This document shows positions 49,164 to 57,227 of a stretch of 64,000 bases of DNA, piece by piece. Positions within the stretch are counted from its first letter, which is position 1; each line of letters begins with the position of its first letter. Made by a program: the position numbers and the translations under genes. The stretch covers positions 1-64,000 of the forward strand of contig CAWCGJ010000036.1 of the NCBI GenBank assembly GCA_963795055.1, in the 5' to 3' direction. The DNA is from JASHPR01 sp963795055 (GTDB taxonomy: Bacteria; Actinomycetota; Actinomycetes; Streptosporangiales; Streptosporangiaceae). Under the pieces are notes generated by a model. It saw only the letters and a list, made by a program, of their open reading frames with translations, ran no database searches and had not been told where the DNA came from.

Positions 49164-51125
49164 TCAAGGGGAGCTGGGAAGTTGGGTCGTGTTTTCGAGG
49201 CGGCTGCAGTGGTGTTCCAGTGCGCTGATGACCCGGCCGTGCCGCTTGGCCTCGCTGTCCCAGCCGCGGTGCCCGGCGTCGGCGCGTAGCTGGCGCAGGT
49301 CGGAGAGCTGGTCGCGCAGGGCGGGCAGGTGCTCGGGGCCGGGAACGAAGTTGTCGCAGGTTTCGCAGATGTTGGCGTAGGGGCAGGCGCCGGCGGCGAG
49401 GTGGCGGGAGCAGTAGCCGTGGGCCACGCGGGTCTTGAGGAACTCCGAGGCGATCCAGTCCACCTTGGCGGGCACGATCGGCTGCCCGGCGGGGGCGATG
49501 GGCAGGGTCTTGCGGACCTTGCCGATGGCCTGGTCGTAGGCCGAGCGCAGGGCCGGCGAGGCGAGGGTGGCGTAGCGCAGCGTCATCTCGGGTGTGACGT
49601 GGCCGAGGACGGCCATCAGGGCCTGCAGGCTCATCCCGGCATTCGCCAGCTCGGTGGCATAGGTGTGACGCAGCTGGTGCGGGGTCACGTTGAGCGGTTG
49701 CCCGCCGGGCCCGGCCAGGGCGGCCGCGGCGGCGGCGGTGCGCAGGCCCTCGCGGATCCGCCAGGCGCTGAGCCGCCGGCCGTGCTCGGCGAACAGGAAG
49801 TCGGCAGGTTTGCCGGTGCGCGGATGGGGGTGGGGCCGCTGCTGGCCGCGGTGCCGAGCCCAGGCGTCGAGAGCAGCCACGGTGGCCGAGTCGAGCGGGA
49901 CGGTTCGCTCGGTGCCCAGCTTGCCGAGCGGGACGCGCAGCCACGTGCCGGTGGGCCCGTAGTCGACGACGCAGCCGAGCTCCAGGTCGAGGCACTCGCC
50001 CAGGCGCAGCCCGGAGCGCCGCAGCAGCAGGATCGCCGAACGGGCGAACAGGTCATCGAGGCTTGCTGCTGCGGCCATGAGCGCGGCATCGGCGTCTGGG
50101 GCTAGCGCCCGGGGCAGCGGCCGTGGCAGGCGGGGCACGTCGCTGGCGAAGATGAGCCGGCGGCGGGGCTGGTCGGCCCAGCCCCACAAGGTGATGTCGT
50201 CGAGGAAGTTCCGGACGGTCAGCACCGCGCCGTGCACCGCCGCGGCCGAGACCTGCTGGTCGCGGGCGACCCGGCCGCGCCAGGTCCGGGTCCGGTTCCA
50301 GGCCAGGAAGGCCTCGATGTGGTGGCGTTCGAGCTGGGCGAGCGAGGCGATGGCGGGGAACTTCTCGCCGAGGAATATCCCGAAGGGGATGAGGTCGTTG
50401 ACCAGTCCGTCCGCTGAGGACCGTGACAGTACCGCGGCCCGGGTGCTCACGTAGCGGGCCATGGCCCGGCGGATCTGAATAGCGGGGACGACGGCGAGCC
50501 GCTCTTCGGCCGAGGCCCCGGACGGGCCGCGTTTGGGCGGCTCGGGGAGCTGGCCGTGTTCGAACAGCAGCTGGCGCAGGCCGAACAGCCGTCCGCGCCA
50601 CTGCTTGAGCGTGGTGGCCGACGCGCTGGTGACCTCGCCGAGGGCCGCGGCGAAGTCGTCAAGTATCTCGGCATCGATCCCGGGGATCGTGGCCTGCGAC
50701 CAGGCGATGACCGCTGGCACGAACTGGTCGATGACGCTGCGCGCCCAGTAGTAACTCCACCCGAGCCGACGCGCGGTCTCCCACAGGCGTTCAAGCTCTT
50801 CTGGCCATAGCTGGCGGACCGAGGCGCTCATGCCGCCGAGGTCCTTGGCGGCCAGCAGGTCCAGGTCCAGCCGGATCAGCCCGGACAGCCCAGCCCACGA
50901 CAGCAGCGGCCACGCCTTGATGCGGCGCAGGTCGGCCAGCCTGGTCCTGGTCGGCCGGGTCATCCACTCGCCGAGGTCAGGATGCTCGGCGAGGAACAGC
51001 CGGGCCAGGCGCAGCCTCTCCCGAAGGGCCCGGTCCGGGAGACCGATCTGGTGGCAGAACCGGGCATAACCCTCGACCAGAAGGTGGTCGCCGACGGTGA
51101 CGAAGCGGGGAACCGGAGCGGTCAC
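49164..51125 (-). CDS. Large tyrosine recombinase, TnpB (Tn554)-like
   Basis: A 653-residue recombinase close in size to Tn554 TnpB. A long N-terminal DNA-binding region (residues 1-330) is followed by the catalytic domain: RRSGLRLGECLDLEL (Arg), HQLRHTYATEL (His-x-x-Arg), VLGHVTPEMTLRYATL (His/Tyr). A C-terminal extension follows with a cysteine/histidine cluster (CSRHLAAGACPYANICETC), probably zinc-binding. GTG 51125 overlaps the tnpA stop by four bases. The gene ends 21 bases from the element end. Confidence 0.88.
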   Translation of the reverse strand: MTAPVPRFVTVGDHLLVEGYARFCHQIGLPDRALRERLRLARLFLAEHPDLGEWMTRPTRTRLADLRRIKAWPLLSWAGLSGLIRLDLDLLAAKDLGGMSASVRQLWPEELERLWETARRLGWSYYWARSVIDQFVPAVIAWSQATIPGIDAEILDDFAAALGEVTSASATTLKQWRGRLFGLRQLLFEHGQLPEPPKRGPSGASAEERLAVVPAIQIRRAMARYVSTRAAVLSRSSADGLVNDLIPFGIFLGEKFPAIASLAQLERHHIEAFLAWNRTRTWRGRVARDQQVSAAAVHGAVLTVRNFLDDITLWGWADQPRRRLIFASDVPRLPRPLPRALAPDADAALMAAAASLDDLFARSAILLLRRSGLRLGECLDLELGCVVDYGPTGTWLRVPLGKLGTERTVPLDSATVAALDAWARHRGQQRPHPHPRTGKPADFLFAEHGRRLSAWRIREGLRTAAAAAALAGPGGQPLNVTPHQLRHTYATELANAGMSLQALMAVLGHVTPEMTLRYATLASPALRSAYDQAIGKVRKTLPIAPAGQPIVPAKVDWIASEFLKTRVAHGYCSRHLAAGACPYANICETCDNFVPGPEHLPALRDQLSDLRQLRADAGHRGWDSEAKRHGRVISALEHHCSRLENTTQLPSSP

Positions 51126-52171
51126 TGGCCGATCACCGCCCGGGCTGCCGCGTACTCGGCGGCCAGATGCTCATCGGACAGGTGCACATACCCGGCGGTG
51201 GTTTCCGGGGAGGCGTGACCCATCAGCTGCCGCAACGCCAGCAGGTCGATGCCTGCCGCCGCCAGCTCGGTGCCATAGGTATGGCGCAGCCGGTGCGGGC
51301 GCACCCGGAGCGCGCCCGAGCGCTGCCGGTGGTAGCGGAACATGCTGCGCATCCCGGCCTCGGTGAGCGGCCGGCCCGCAGCCGGGCCGTGCAGCACCAC
51401 GAAACACTCCGGCGTGGCAAGCCCCGGCGGGCGCTCGCGGGCCAGGTAGGCGGCAAGCTCGGCGAAGAACACGCCATCGACGGGGACGGCCCTCTCCCGG
51501 CCGCCCTTGCCCACCACGCGTAGCTGCCGGCGCCCCTGGTCCACATCGGCCAGCAGGAGCCGGCGGACCTCCCCGGCCCGCAGCCCGCCCAGCAGCATGG
51601 CCAGCACGACCGCACGGTCCCGGTGCGACCCCAGGCCTTCTACGAACACCAGCACATCGGCCGGGTCGAGCGACTCCGGCAGCCGCCGTTCCTGGCGGAC
51701 CAGCCTGCCGCCGCCCCGCACCCGGCCCGGGCCCAGGTGCCCCAGCAGGCCCCGTGACTTCGGCCGCAACCCCTGGCCGCGCCGGGGCGCCGGCACCGGG
51801 TTATCGGCCCGGGCACCGGCCAGCACCAGGTACTCAAACAGTGCCCGGGCCGCGGCAACCCGCCTGTTCACCGACGCGGGCGCCGCACCCCGGCCAGCGC
51901 CGATCGGCACGACCTTGCCGTCTCGCCGCCGCGGGGCCGACTGCCAGTCGATCCAGTCGAAGACATCGGTCGGCACCAGGTCACCCAGGCTGATGCCCCG
52001 TTCTTCCAGGAAACGCGCCAGGCACACGATGTCGAACGCATAGGCCCGCACCGTCGCCGGGGAGAACCTCCGCGCCTCCAGATGGGACAAGAACGCGTTC
52101 GCCGGCTCGGTGCCAGCCCACGTGCCATCAAGCCGGTGCGAACCGTCGCTGCGCTTCACAGCCACCGTCAT
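51122..52171 (-). CDS. Tyrosine recombinase, TnpA (Tn554)-like
   Basis: A 349-residue recombinase, similar in size to Tn554 TnpA. It has the SAM-like core-binding domain (LSHLEARRFSPATVRAYAFD) and a catalytic domain with GGLRAGEVRRLLLADVD (Arg I), VRPHRLRHTYGTELAAAG (His-x-x-Arg) and LMGHASPETTAGYVHL (nucleophile Tyr). ATG 52171 is the most likely start. The frame stays open upstream to 52354 across the element end, which cannot be coding. Together with the larger recombinase it should catalyse transposition of this element. Confidence 0.88.
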   Translation of the reverse strand: MTVAVKRSDGSHRLDGTWAGTEPANAFLSHLEARRFSPATVRAYAFDIVCLARFLEERGISLGDLVPTDVFDWIDWQSAPRRRDGKVVPIGAGRGAAPASVNRRVAAARALFEYLVLAGARADNPVPAPRRGQGLRPKSRGLLGHLGPGRVRGGGRLVRQERRLPESLDPADVLVFVEGLGSHRDRAVVLAMLLGGLRAGEVRRLLLADVDQGRRQLRVVGKGGRERAVPVDGVFFAELAAYLARERPPGLATPECFVVLHGPAAGRPLTEAGMRSMFRYHRQRSGALRVRPHRLRHTYGTELAAAGIDLLALRQLMGHASPETTAGYVHLSDEHLAAEYAAARAVIGQ

Positions 52172-52235
52172 CGCCAACCCCCAAGGGCCGCGCCCAGGCT
52201 CAGGATGAACCCGGACTCCTCCCGGCCCGGGGACC

Positions 52236-53336
52236 TCAGGCCGCTTCGGCGAGTCGGGCTTCCCATGGCCGGTTAACCCATATCGGGTTGGTGGTGCGCA
52301 GGTGCACCCAGTGCTCGGCCGGGTAGTCGTAGAAGGCCAGCAGTTCCTCCTCATCGTCGGTGATCTTGGCTGCGGCCTTGGGGAACTTCGCCCCGTAGGC
52401 GGCGGCGAAGGCCTTCACCGGCGTGCGGGCGTGGTCCTTGTCCTCGGCGTTCCAGATCTCGGCCAGGGCCTTCTTCGCGCCCGGGTGCGCGGACTTCGGC
52501 AGCGCCCCGAGCACGTTCGCGATCTTGTGGAACCAGCAGCGCTGGGTCGCAGCCTGCGGGAACACCTCCCGCACCGCGCTCCAGAACCCCAGTGCCCCGT
52601 CCCCGGCCGCCAGCACCGGGGCGCGCATGCCCCGGCGGGCGCAATCGCGCAGCAGGTCGGCCCACGACTCGGCGGACTCGCGGTAGCCGTCGGCCAGCGC
52701 CACCAGCTCCTTGCGCCCGTCAGCGCGCACCCCGATCATCACCAGCAGGCACAGCTTGCCCTCGCCCAGCCGGATGCCCAGGTGAATCCCGTCGACCCAC
52801 AGGTAGACGTAGTCGGCGCCGGACAGGTCCCGGGTCATGAACACCGCGGCCTCGGCGCTCCACGTCTCGGTCAGCCTGGTCACCGTCGAGGCTGACAGCC
52901 CGGCATGCGAGCCGAGGAACTGCCCGAGCGCGGGCACGAAGTCCCCGGACGACAGGCCGTGCAGATACAGCAACGGCAGCACCTCGCTGACCTGCGGGGT
53001 CTTGCGCGCCCACGGCGGCAGGATCGCCGAGCTGAACCGGTTCCGCTCGCCGGTGGCCGGGTCGGTGCGCTTGTCGTTCACCCGAGGCGCGGTCACCTCC
53101 ACCGCCCCGGCGCTGGTCAGCACCGTCCGCGGCCCGGCGGTGCCGTTGCGCACCACCAGGCGCCGGCCGTCCTCATCGCGCAGCCCGGCGAAGTGGTCGA
53201 TGTAGGCGGCGACCTCGGCCTGCAGCGCCGCGGCCAGCATCTGCCGGGCGCCGTCCCGCACGATCTGGTCGATCAGCGACGACGGCTGCCCATCAGCCGG
53301 CAGCGCGCCAGCCACGTCAGGGACTACTGTGAGCAT
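52236..53336 (-). pseudogene. IS256-family transposase, N-terminal fragment
   Basis: About 350 codons of IS256 transposase from MLTVVPDVAG. They include the AYIDHFAGLRDEDGRR region, catalytic aspartates in LWVDGIHLGIRLGEG and AAGDGALGFW, and CWFHKIANVLGALPK. The protein is cut after WVHLRTTNPI, followed by 15 codons from the inserted Tn (WVNRPWEARL...) to a stop at 52236. The third acidic residue should lie around IEST in the detached fragment, so the enzyme is dead. The start codon sits at the foot of a long hairpin (see 53337-53418). Confidence 0.92.
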
Positions 53337-53418
53337 GGGTGTACCTTCCCGGCCCGGCGTTCCAGCGCCGGCCATTGCTTGAGACCTCTTACGACTCGGT
53401 CACCGGGAAGGTACACCC
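53337..53418 (-). promoter_or_regulatory. 16-bp inverted repeat masking the IS256 transposase ribosome site
   Basis: GGGTGTACCTTCCCGG (53337-53352) and its exact complement (53403-53418) flank about 50 bases. On the transposase mRNA the 3' arm contains GGGAAGG and abuts the ATG at 53336. When transcripts begin upstream, the hairpin would hide the ribosome site; a smaller stem (CCGGCG/CGCCGG) lies in the loop. This is the type of device other insertion sequences use to limit transposase made from outside promoters. Confidence 0.7.
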
Positions 53419-53471
53419 TCCTTCACGTCCGTGCCCTTCCCGGCCGATCCACAGGTTTCAAGCATTGCTCG

Positions 53472-53777
53472 TTTTGCAGACCGCCACGGCACAACTCGAT
53501 TTTGTTGGCCCTGCTGGGGCGCTCTCGTGCACGCCTGTCCTGCTGATCATCCCTCAGCCAGCTACACGGCGGACGGTGCGTTAGCGATGACCCCGGAGCC
53601 GGGTGCCCCAAGCCGGAGGGAGCGCTTTTACAGAGAGACGGCGGCTTCACCGACCGCACATCTCTGAACTGGGCTGATACGCTCTGAGCTTTCTACGCGG
53701 GAAGCTGTCGTTTCGCCATGGTTACGAGACCGCCGGTTTCCGGTGCTGAGGCGTGGCCGCGAATGCTGTGTCAGCCG
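53472..53777. other. Stretch without recognisable gene
   Basis: About 300 bases between the IS256 right end and the LuxR relic. Short frames are present, but none has a family signature or ribosome site. I see no repeat or hairpin worth naming. Confidence 0.5.
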
Positions 53778-53951
53778 TTACATAGATGCAAGGCCCGGGA
53801 ACGCGCGCATGACCGTGGCGGTGCGGCTCGGTACCTGCAGCCTGGCGTAGATGTTCTGCAGCCGGATGCGCACGGTACCTTCCGATACGCCGAGCTGGCG
53901 GGCGGCGTGGGCGTTGGTGTGAAGGTTCCCGAACGCCCGTGACAGGTTGCA
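53778..53951 (-). pseudogene. LuxR-type HTH relic
   Basis: About 57 codons encode the C-terminal end of a LuxR-family DNA-binding domain: NAHAARQLGVSEGTVRIRLQ, then NIYARLQVPSRTATVMRAFPG. In frame, a stop lies just upstream, so no receiver or sensor part remains. It is the tail of a lost regulator, truncated by events near the IS256 element. Confidence 0.7.
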
Positions 53952-53972
53952 TTAAGACCGACGCCCGCGTTG

Positions 53973-54359
53973 TCAGTCCCGTCCAGTCATGGTGGAGGTA
54001 CTCGTCACGCAGAACTCGTTTCCTTCTGGATCGCGCATCACCGTCCACGTGCCCGGGTTGTCCAGGGAAGCGGGATCTTGCCGCATCTCAATCAGTTCGG
54101 CTCCGGCTTCGACCAGCCGCGCGACCTCCTCCTCCATCGAGCCTGACGTCACCACGTCCAGGTCCAGCCAGTTCTTGCCCACCATGGGCTCGGGTATCTT
54201 CATGAAGTACAGCGATCCGCCGACCCCGGCGGGGTCGCTGACCCGGAACTCACCAGGGTTGCGCTGGCTGACCTCGTACGCCAGCACCCGCGCCCAGAAC
54301 TCGGCCTGGCGACGCGGGTCACGGCAATCAACGACAATAGCCAGCAGCGAAACCGGCAT
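53973..54359 (-). CDS. VOC-family (glyoxalase/bleomycin-resistance-like) protein
   Basis: A 128-residue protein with the vicinal-oxygen-chelate fold pattern: LLAIVVDCRDPRRQAEFW, LYFMKIPEPMVGKNWLDLDV and TWTVMRDPEGNEFCV. The last is typical of actinobacterial VOC/DUF-type proteins with the DPEGNEFCV end. The substrate is unknown. ATG 54359 is chosen; GTG 54374 is possible. Confidence 0.88.
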   Translation of the reverse strand: MPVSLLAIVVDCRDPRRQAEFWARVLAYEVSQRNPGEFRVSDPAGVGGSLYFMKIPEPMVGKNWLDLDVVTSGSMEEEVARLVEAGAELIEMRQDPASLDNPGTWTVMRDPEGNEFCVTSTSTMTGRD

Positions 54360-54609
54360 CCTGGCCACCCCCACCGAGAACCAGTGAATCGATCCGAGCG
54401 CCCCCGTCGCTATCCACCAGCGACATGGCCTCCGTGACTAGCCCGGCGCAATCAGCCTCTAGCTCAGGCCTATCCCGTGTAACACGGCTGCAGACCCTAT
54501 GGAGGCGGCGTGGAGACTCATCACCCACCGCCGGGAATCACGCAGCGCTGATGGTACATGGCGAGCGTGTCGAACAGCCGAGGGTGCGGTAGATCAGGTA
54601 GGAGTCCGG

Positions 54610-54803
54610 CTATCGATCCTCCGGAAGGTCTTCGGGCCGGGAGATCTCGCCAATCAGCCAGCGTCCTCGTTGAAGCTGCTCAGACATCAAGATCTCATAG
54701 ATTCCCGGTACGCCTCGCGCCGCTGCTGTCGACGCTGCAAGACCGCGGTGATCAGGGAGAGCGCCACCGCCAGTATCGCGATCCCGAGGCTAAGAAGGTC
54801 CAC
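54610..54803 (-). pseudogene. Relic of a short membrane-anchored protein
   Basis: From GTG 54803 the frame encodes a hydrophobic helix (LLSLGIAILAVALSLITAVL) and a basic stretch QRRQQRREAYRE. It then needs a frame change near 54700 to continue as IYEILMSEQLQRGRWLIG, ending at 54610. The pattern of one membrane helix, an Arg-rich stretch and a xYxxxYEILMSxxLQxGRxLI segment resembles small actinobacterial membrane proteins. Low certainty. Confidence 0.35.
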
Positions 54804-54960
54804 GGACGATCAAATGCCCATGACCGTAGTGCGCCGCCAGATAGGGGACCATCCCACCCTTGAGCCTGTGCCGTAGCACCTGTCCGTGCCGAGAATCCCG
54901 TCCACGGCTCTGACCAGCAGAGTTGCTCATCCAGCCGCCTGACCGTCACGATCACCGGTC

Positions 54961-56018
54961 ATGTGCCTGCGGCTCGTCTTCCTCCTGATCACGCGGGTGA
55001 TCACGTGGCTGCGGCTGTCCCGACGCGAGGAGGCATGGCAGACCGCAGAGATCTTGATCCTGCGCCACCAGCTCGCTGTCCTGCAACGGCGGCAACCGGA
55101 CCGCCCGCACCTGACCTGGGCGGACCGGGCACTGCTCGCGGCCTTGCTCAGTGTGATACCCAAAGCGCGGCGGCAGGGACTGGGGCTGCTGGTTACCCCG
55201 GACACGATCGTGCGCTGGCACCGCGATATCGTCCGGCGCCGCTGGTCCGCCAGATCCAAGCGCGGCAGAACTGGCCGCCCGGCCACTCGCCGGAACGTCA
55301 AGGCCCTGGTCCTCCGGCTAGCCAGGGAGAACCCCGAATGGGGATACCGCAGGATCCACGGCGAGCTGGCCGGCCTGGGAGTCAAGGTCGCGGCGTCGAC
55401 CATATGGGAGATCCTCAAGACCAGCGGCATCGCCCCCGCCCCGCTGCGACGGACCGGGCCGACCTGGCAGCAGTTCCTGCGCTCTCCAGCCGAGGCGATC
55501 CTGGCCTGCGACTTCTTCACAGCCGACCTGCTCGACGGCACCCAGGCCTACGTCCTGACCGTAATCGAGCACGCGACCCGGCGGATCTGCATTCTCGGCA
55601 TGACGCTGCACCCAACCGGAGGCTGGACCACGCAGCACGCCCGCAGCCTCATCATGGACCTCGGCGGCCAGGCAGGGCACGTCAAGTTCATGATCCGCGA
55701 CCGTGGCCCGAACTCACCGCCGCATTCGACGCGGTCCTCGCCGATGCCGGGATCCGGACCGTGCTGTGCGGCGCGCAGACGCCCCGCATGAACGCGATTG
55801 CCGAACGCAGGATCGGCGGATGCCGGCGCGAGCCCCTGGATCGCACCCTTATCTGGAACCAGAGCCATCTGCGGCAGATCTTGCGCGAGTACCAAAACCA
55901 CCACAACCAGCATCGGCCTCACCGCTCGCTGCACGCCGCGGCCTCGGCGGGCAGTTTGAGATCGTCGTGGAAGTCCATGAACCGTGCCATGTCATGCTCC
56001 GGTCGTCGGGTGGGTTGA
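54961..56018 (+). pseudogene. Integrase-core (rve) transposase with one-base frameshift
   Basis: A transposase of the integrase-core type found in actinobacteria: N-terminal HTH region (ILRHQLAVLQRRQPDRP), NPEWGYRRIHGELAGLG, first Asp in ILACDFFTADLLDG and second Asp in FMIRDRGPN. The frame then breaks at about 55710, where AACTCACC should be AACTTCACC. The rest, with the Glu in MNAIAERRIGG and NHHNQHRPHRSL, lies in the other frame and ends at 56018. One missing T explains the break. ATG 54961 is the likely start. Confidence 0.88.
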
Positions 56019-56137
56019 TGCTGTGCGGTCCGGCTCGGGTGCGGCGCGGCACGGTCCGGGCCGTTAATCTGCCCTGGGCTGTGGCCAGCGGGCGTGAGGC
56101 CCGGTACCGGGCTGGCAGGGGCGGCTGATCTGGCCAG

Positions 56138-56635
56138 CTACCGGCACGGAGCGGGTTCGCCCTGATGGGCGTCTGGCTGGCTGGCGGTGGCGCGGTCCGG
56201 GCGCTGGGCCGGCATGGGCTGGGCCAGCGAGCGGGTCAGCCAGTCCAGCAGGAGGTGGCCGGCCTGGAAGTAGGCGGCGCTGGGCCGGACGTGCCCGCAA
56301 GGGATGAGTTCCAGGGCGGACCGCGGGGGGCAGGAGGACCAGTGGTTGACCTCCAGCCGCATGCGCAGCGGCGGGCGCAGCGGCCCGCGGGCCAGGCGGA
56401 CCTCGATCCGGCAGGTCCCGTTGCGCCGGTCGTGCCCGACCGGTCCGCACACCAGGCTGTGGCCAGCGCGCCGTCCGCTGTTTTGCCCGGTGAGCTGCCC
56501 GCTGTCCATGGCGGCCACGCAGGTGGCGAACGGGATGTCCACGATCCGCTGGAACGACGGCCAGCCCCGGACCGGGCAGGTGCCCGCGCTCATTCTGGGA
56601 CTGGCGGCGGGTGGCACCGCTTGATCTGCGTGCAT
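56138..56635 (-). CDS. Conserved actinobacterial hypothetical protein
   Basis: A 165-residue protein I recall only as a conserved hypothetical of actinomycetes: RIVDIPFATCVAAMDSGQ, TCRIEVRLARGPLRPPLRM and ALELIPCGHVRPSAAYFQAGH are its conserved blocks. It has no signal peptide or membrane segment. It begins 3 bases after the stop of the secreted-type gene 56639-57082, so both form an operon divergent from the LuxR-STAND regulator. Confidence 0.7.
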   Translation of the reverse strand: MHADQAVPPAASPRMSAGTCPVRGWPSFQRIVDIPFATCVAAMDSGQLTGQNSGRRAGHSLVCGPVGHDRRNGTCRIEVRLARGPLRPPLRMRLEVNHWSSCPPRSALELIPCGHVRPSAAYFQAGHLLLDWLTRSLAQPMPAQRPDRATASQPDAHQGEPAPCR

Positions 56636-56638
56636 GGC

Positions 56639-57082
56639 TCAGGCAGCCGTGGTGGCGGACGTGCGGCGGGCGGTCCGGGCGCGGTCGGCCAGCACGGCGA
56701 CCGTGGCCGCGATCAGTGCCGCCGCGGCGGCGATCAGGGCGATCTGCCAGCCCGGCATGCCGCCGGCGACGACGACATGGGCGGGGACCGGGCCCGGGGC
56801 CTGGGGCGCCAGCTGGTGGATGTGCGCGGCCAGCGGGGCGGGGAGTCCGCCGGTGAGCGATTGGTGGTGCTCGGCCGCGGCGGCGGCCTGGCCGGGCAGG
56901 GGCGGGTGCTTGTTCCAGCCCGGCGGCTCAGGCGGCAGGGTGATCCCCGCCGACCCGCTACCTGGGGGCGGGACGCTCCTAGCGGCGAACGCGGCGGGCG
57001 CGGCAATGGCGAGCCCGAGCCAGGCGCAAGCCAGCCCGGCCAGGACGCCAGCGATACGGCGGATACGACGGATGGGGTTCAT
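56639..57082 (-). CDS. Secreted/membrane protein with signal peptide and C-terminal TM helix
   Basis: 147 residues. An N-terminal signal peptide (RRIAGVLAGLACAWLGLAIA, cleavage probably near AFAA) is followed by a Pro/Gly-rich extracytoplasmic part and a C-terminal membrane helix (GWQIALIAAAAALIAATVAV). It ends in a short basic cytoplasmic tail (ADRARTARR). No enzyme motif is present. It lies upstream of the conserved hypothetical on the same strand and is divergent from the regulator gene, which may control both. Confidence 0.7.
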   Translation of the reverse strand: MNPIRRIRRIAGVLAGLACAWLGLAIAAPAAFAARSVPPPGSGSAGITLPPEPPGWNKHPPLPGQAAAAAEHHQSLTGGLPAPLAAHIHQLAPQAPGPVPAHVVVAGGMPGWQIALIAAAAALIAATVAVLADRARTARRTSATTAA

Positions 57083-57227
57083 GGCGATCTCCTTTCGGCC
57101 CGGGTGTCCCGGGGGGCGTCGCTGTTGATGTCAGCCTGCGGCGAGAGGGATGGCCGCACATCGGTGGCCAGCGCGGGTTCACCACTGATGGGGTACTGAT
57201 TTCGCGCGTGGCTGCGATGATGGGGCG

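Larger units (their letters stand above)
49143..52281 (-). mobile_element. Tn554-like transposon with two tyrosine recombinases
   Basis: A 3,139-base insert in the IS256 transposase gene. Near its ends it has the inverted repeat TAACCGGCCAT (49143-49153) and ATGGCCGGTTA (52265-52275). On the right side six further bases (ACCCAT) lie between this repeat and the interrupted gene. Two recombinase genes overlap by four bases, in the order of Tn554 tnpA and tnpB. Tn554 transposes by site-specific recombination without a target duplication and carries six-base core sequences at its junctions, which fits the asymmetric six bases here. No tnpC, resistance or cargo gene is present. Confidence 0.75.
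48868..53471 (-). mobile_element. IS256-family element interrupted by a Tn554-like transposon
   Basis: The ends carry an imperfect inverted repeat of about 26 bases, beginning GATCCACAGGT at the right side (53446-53471) and its complement at the left (48868-48893). They share about 20 positions. The transposase gene inside is split at codons ...TTNPI | ESTFATV..., with 3.1 kb of foreign DNA (49143-52281) between. No eight-base target duplication is visible outside the ends, so flanks may have been rearranged. Confidence 0.75.
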
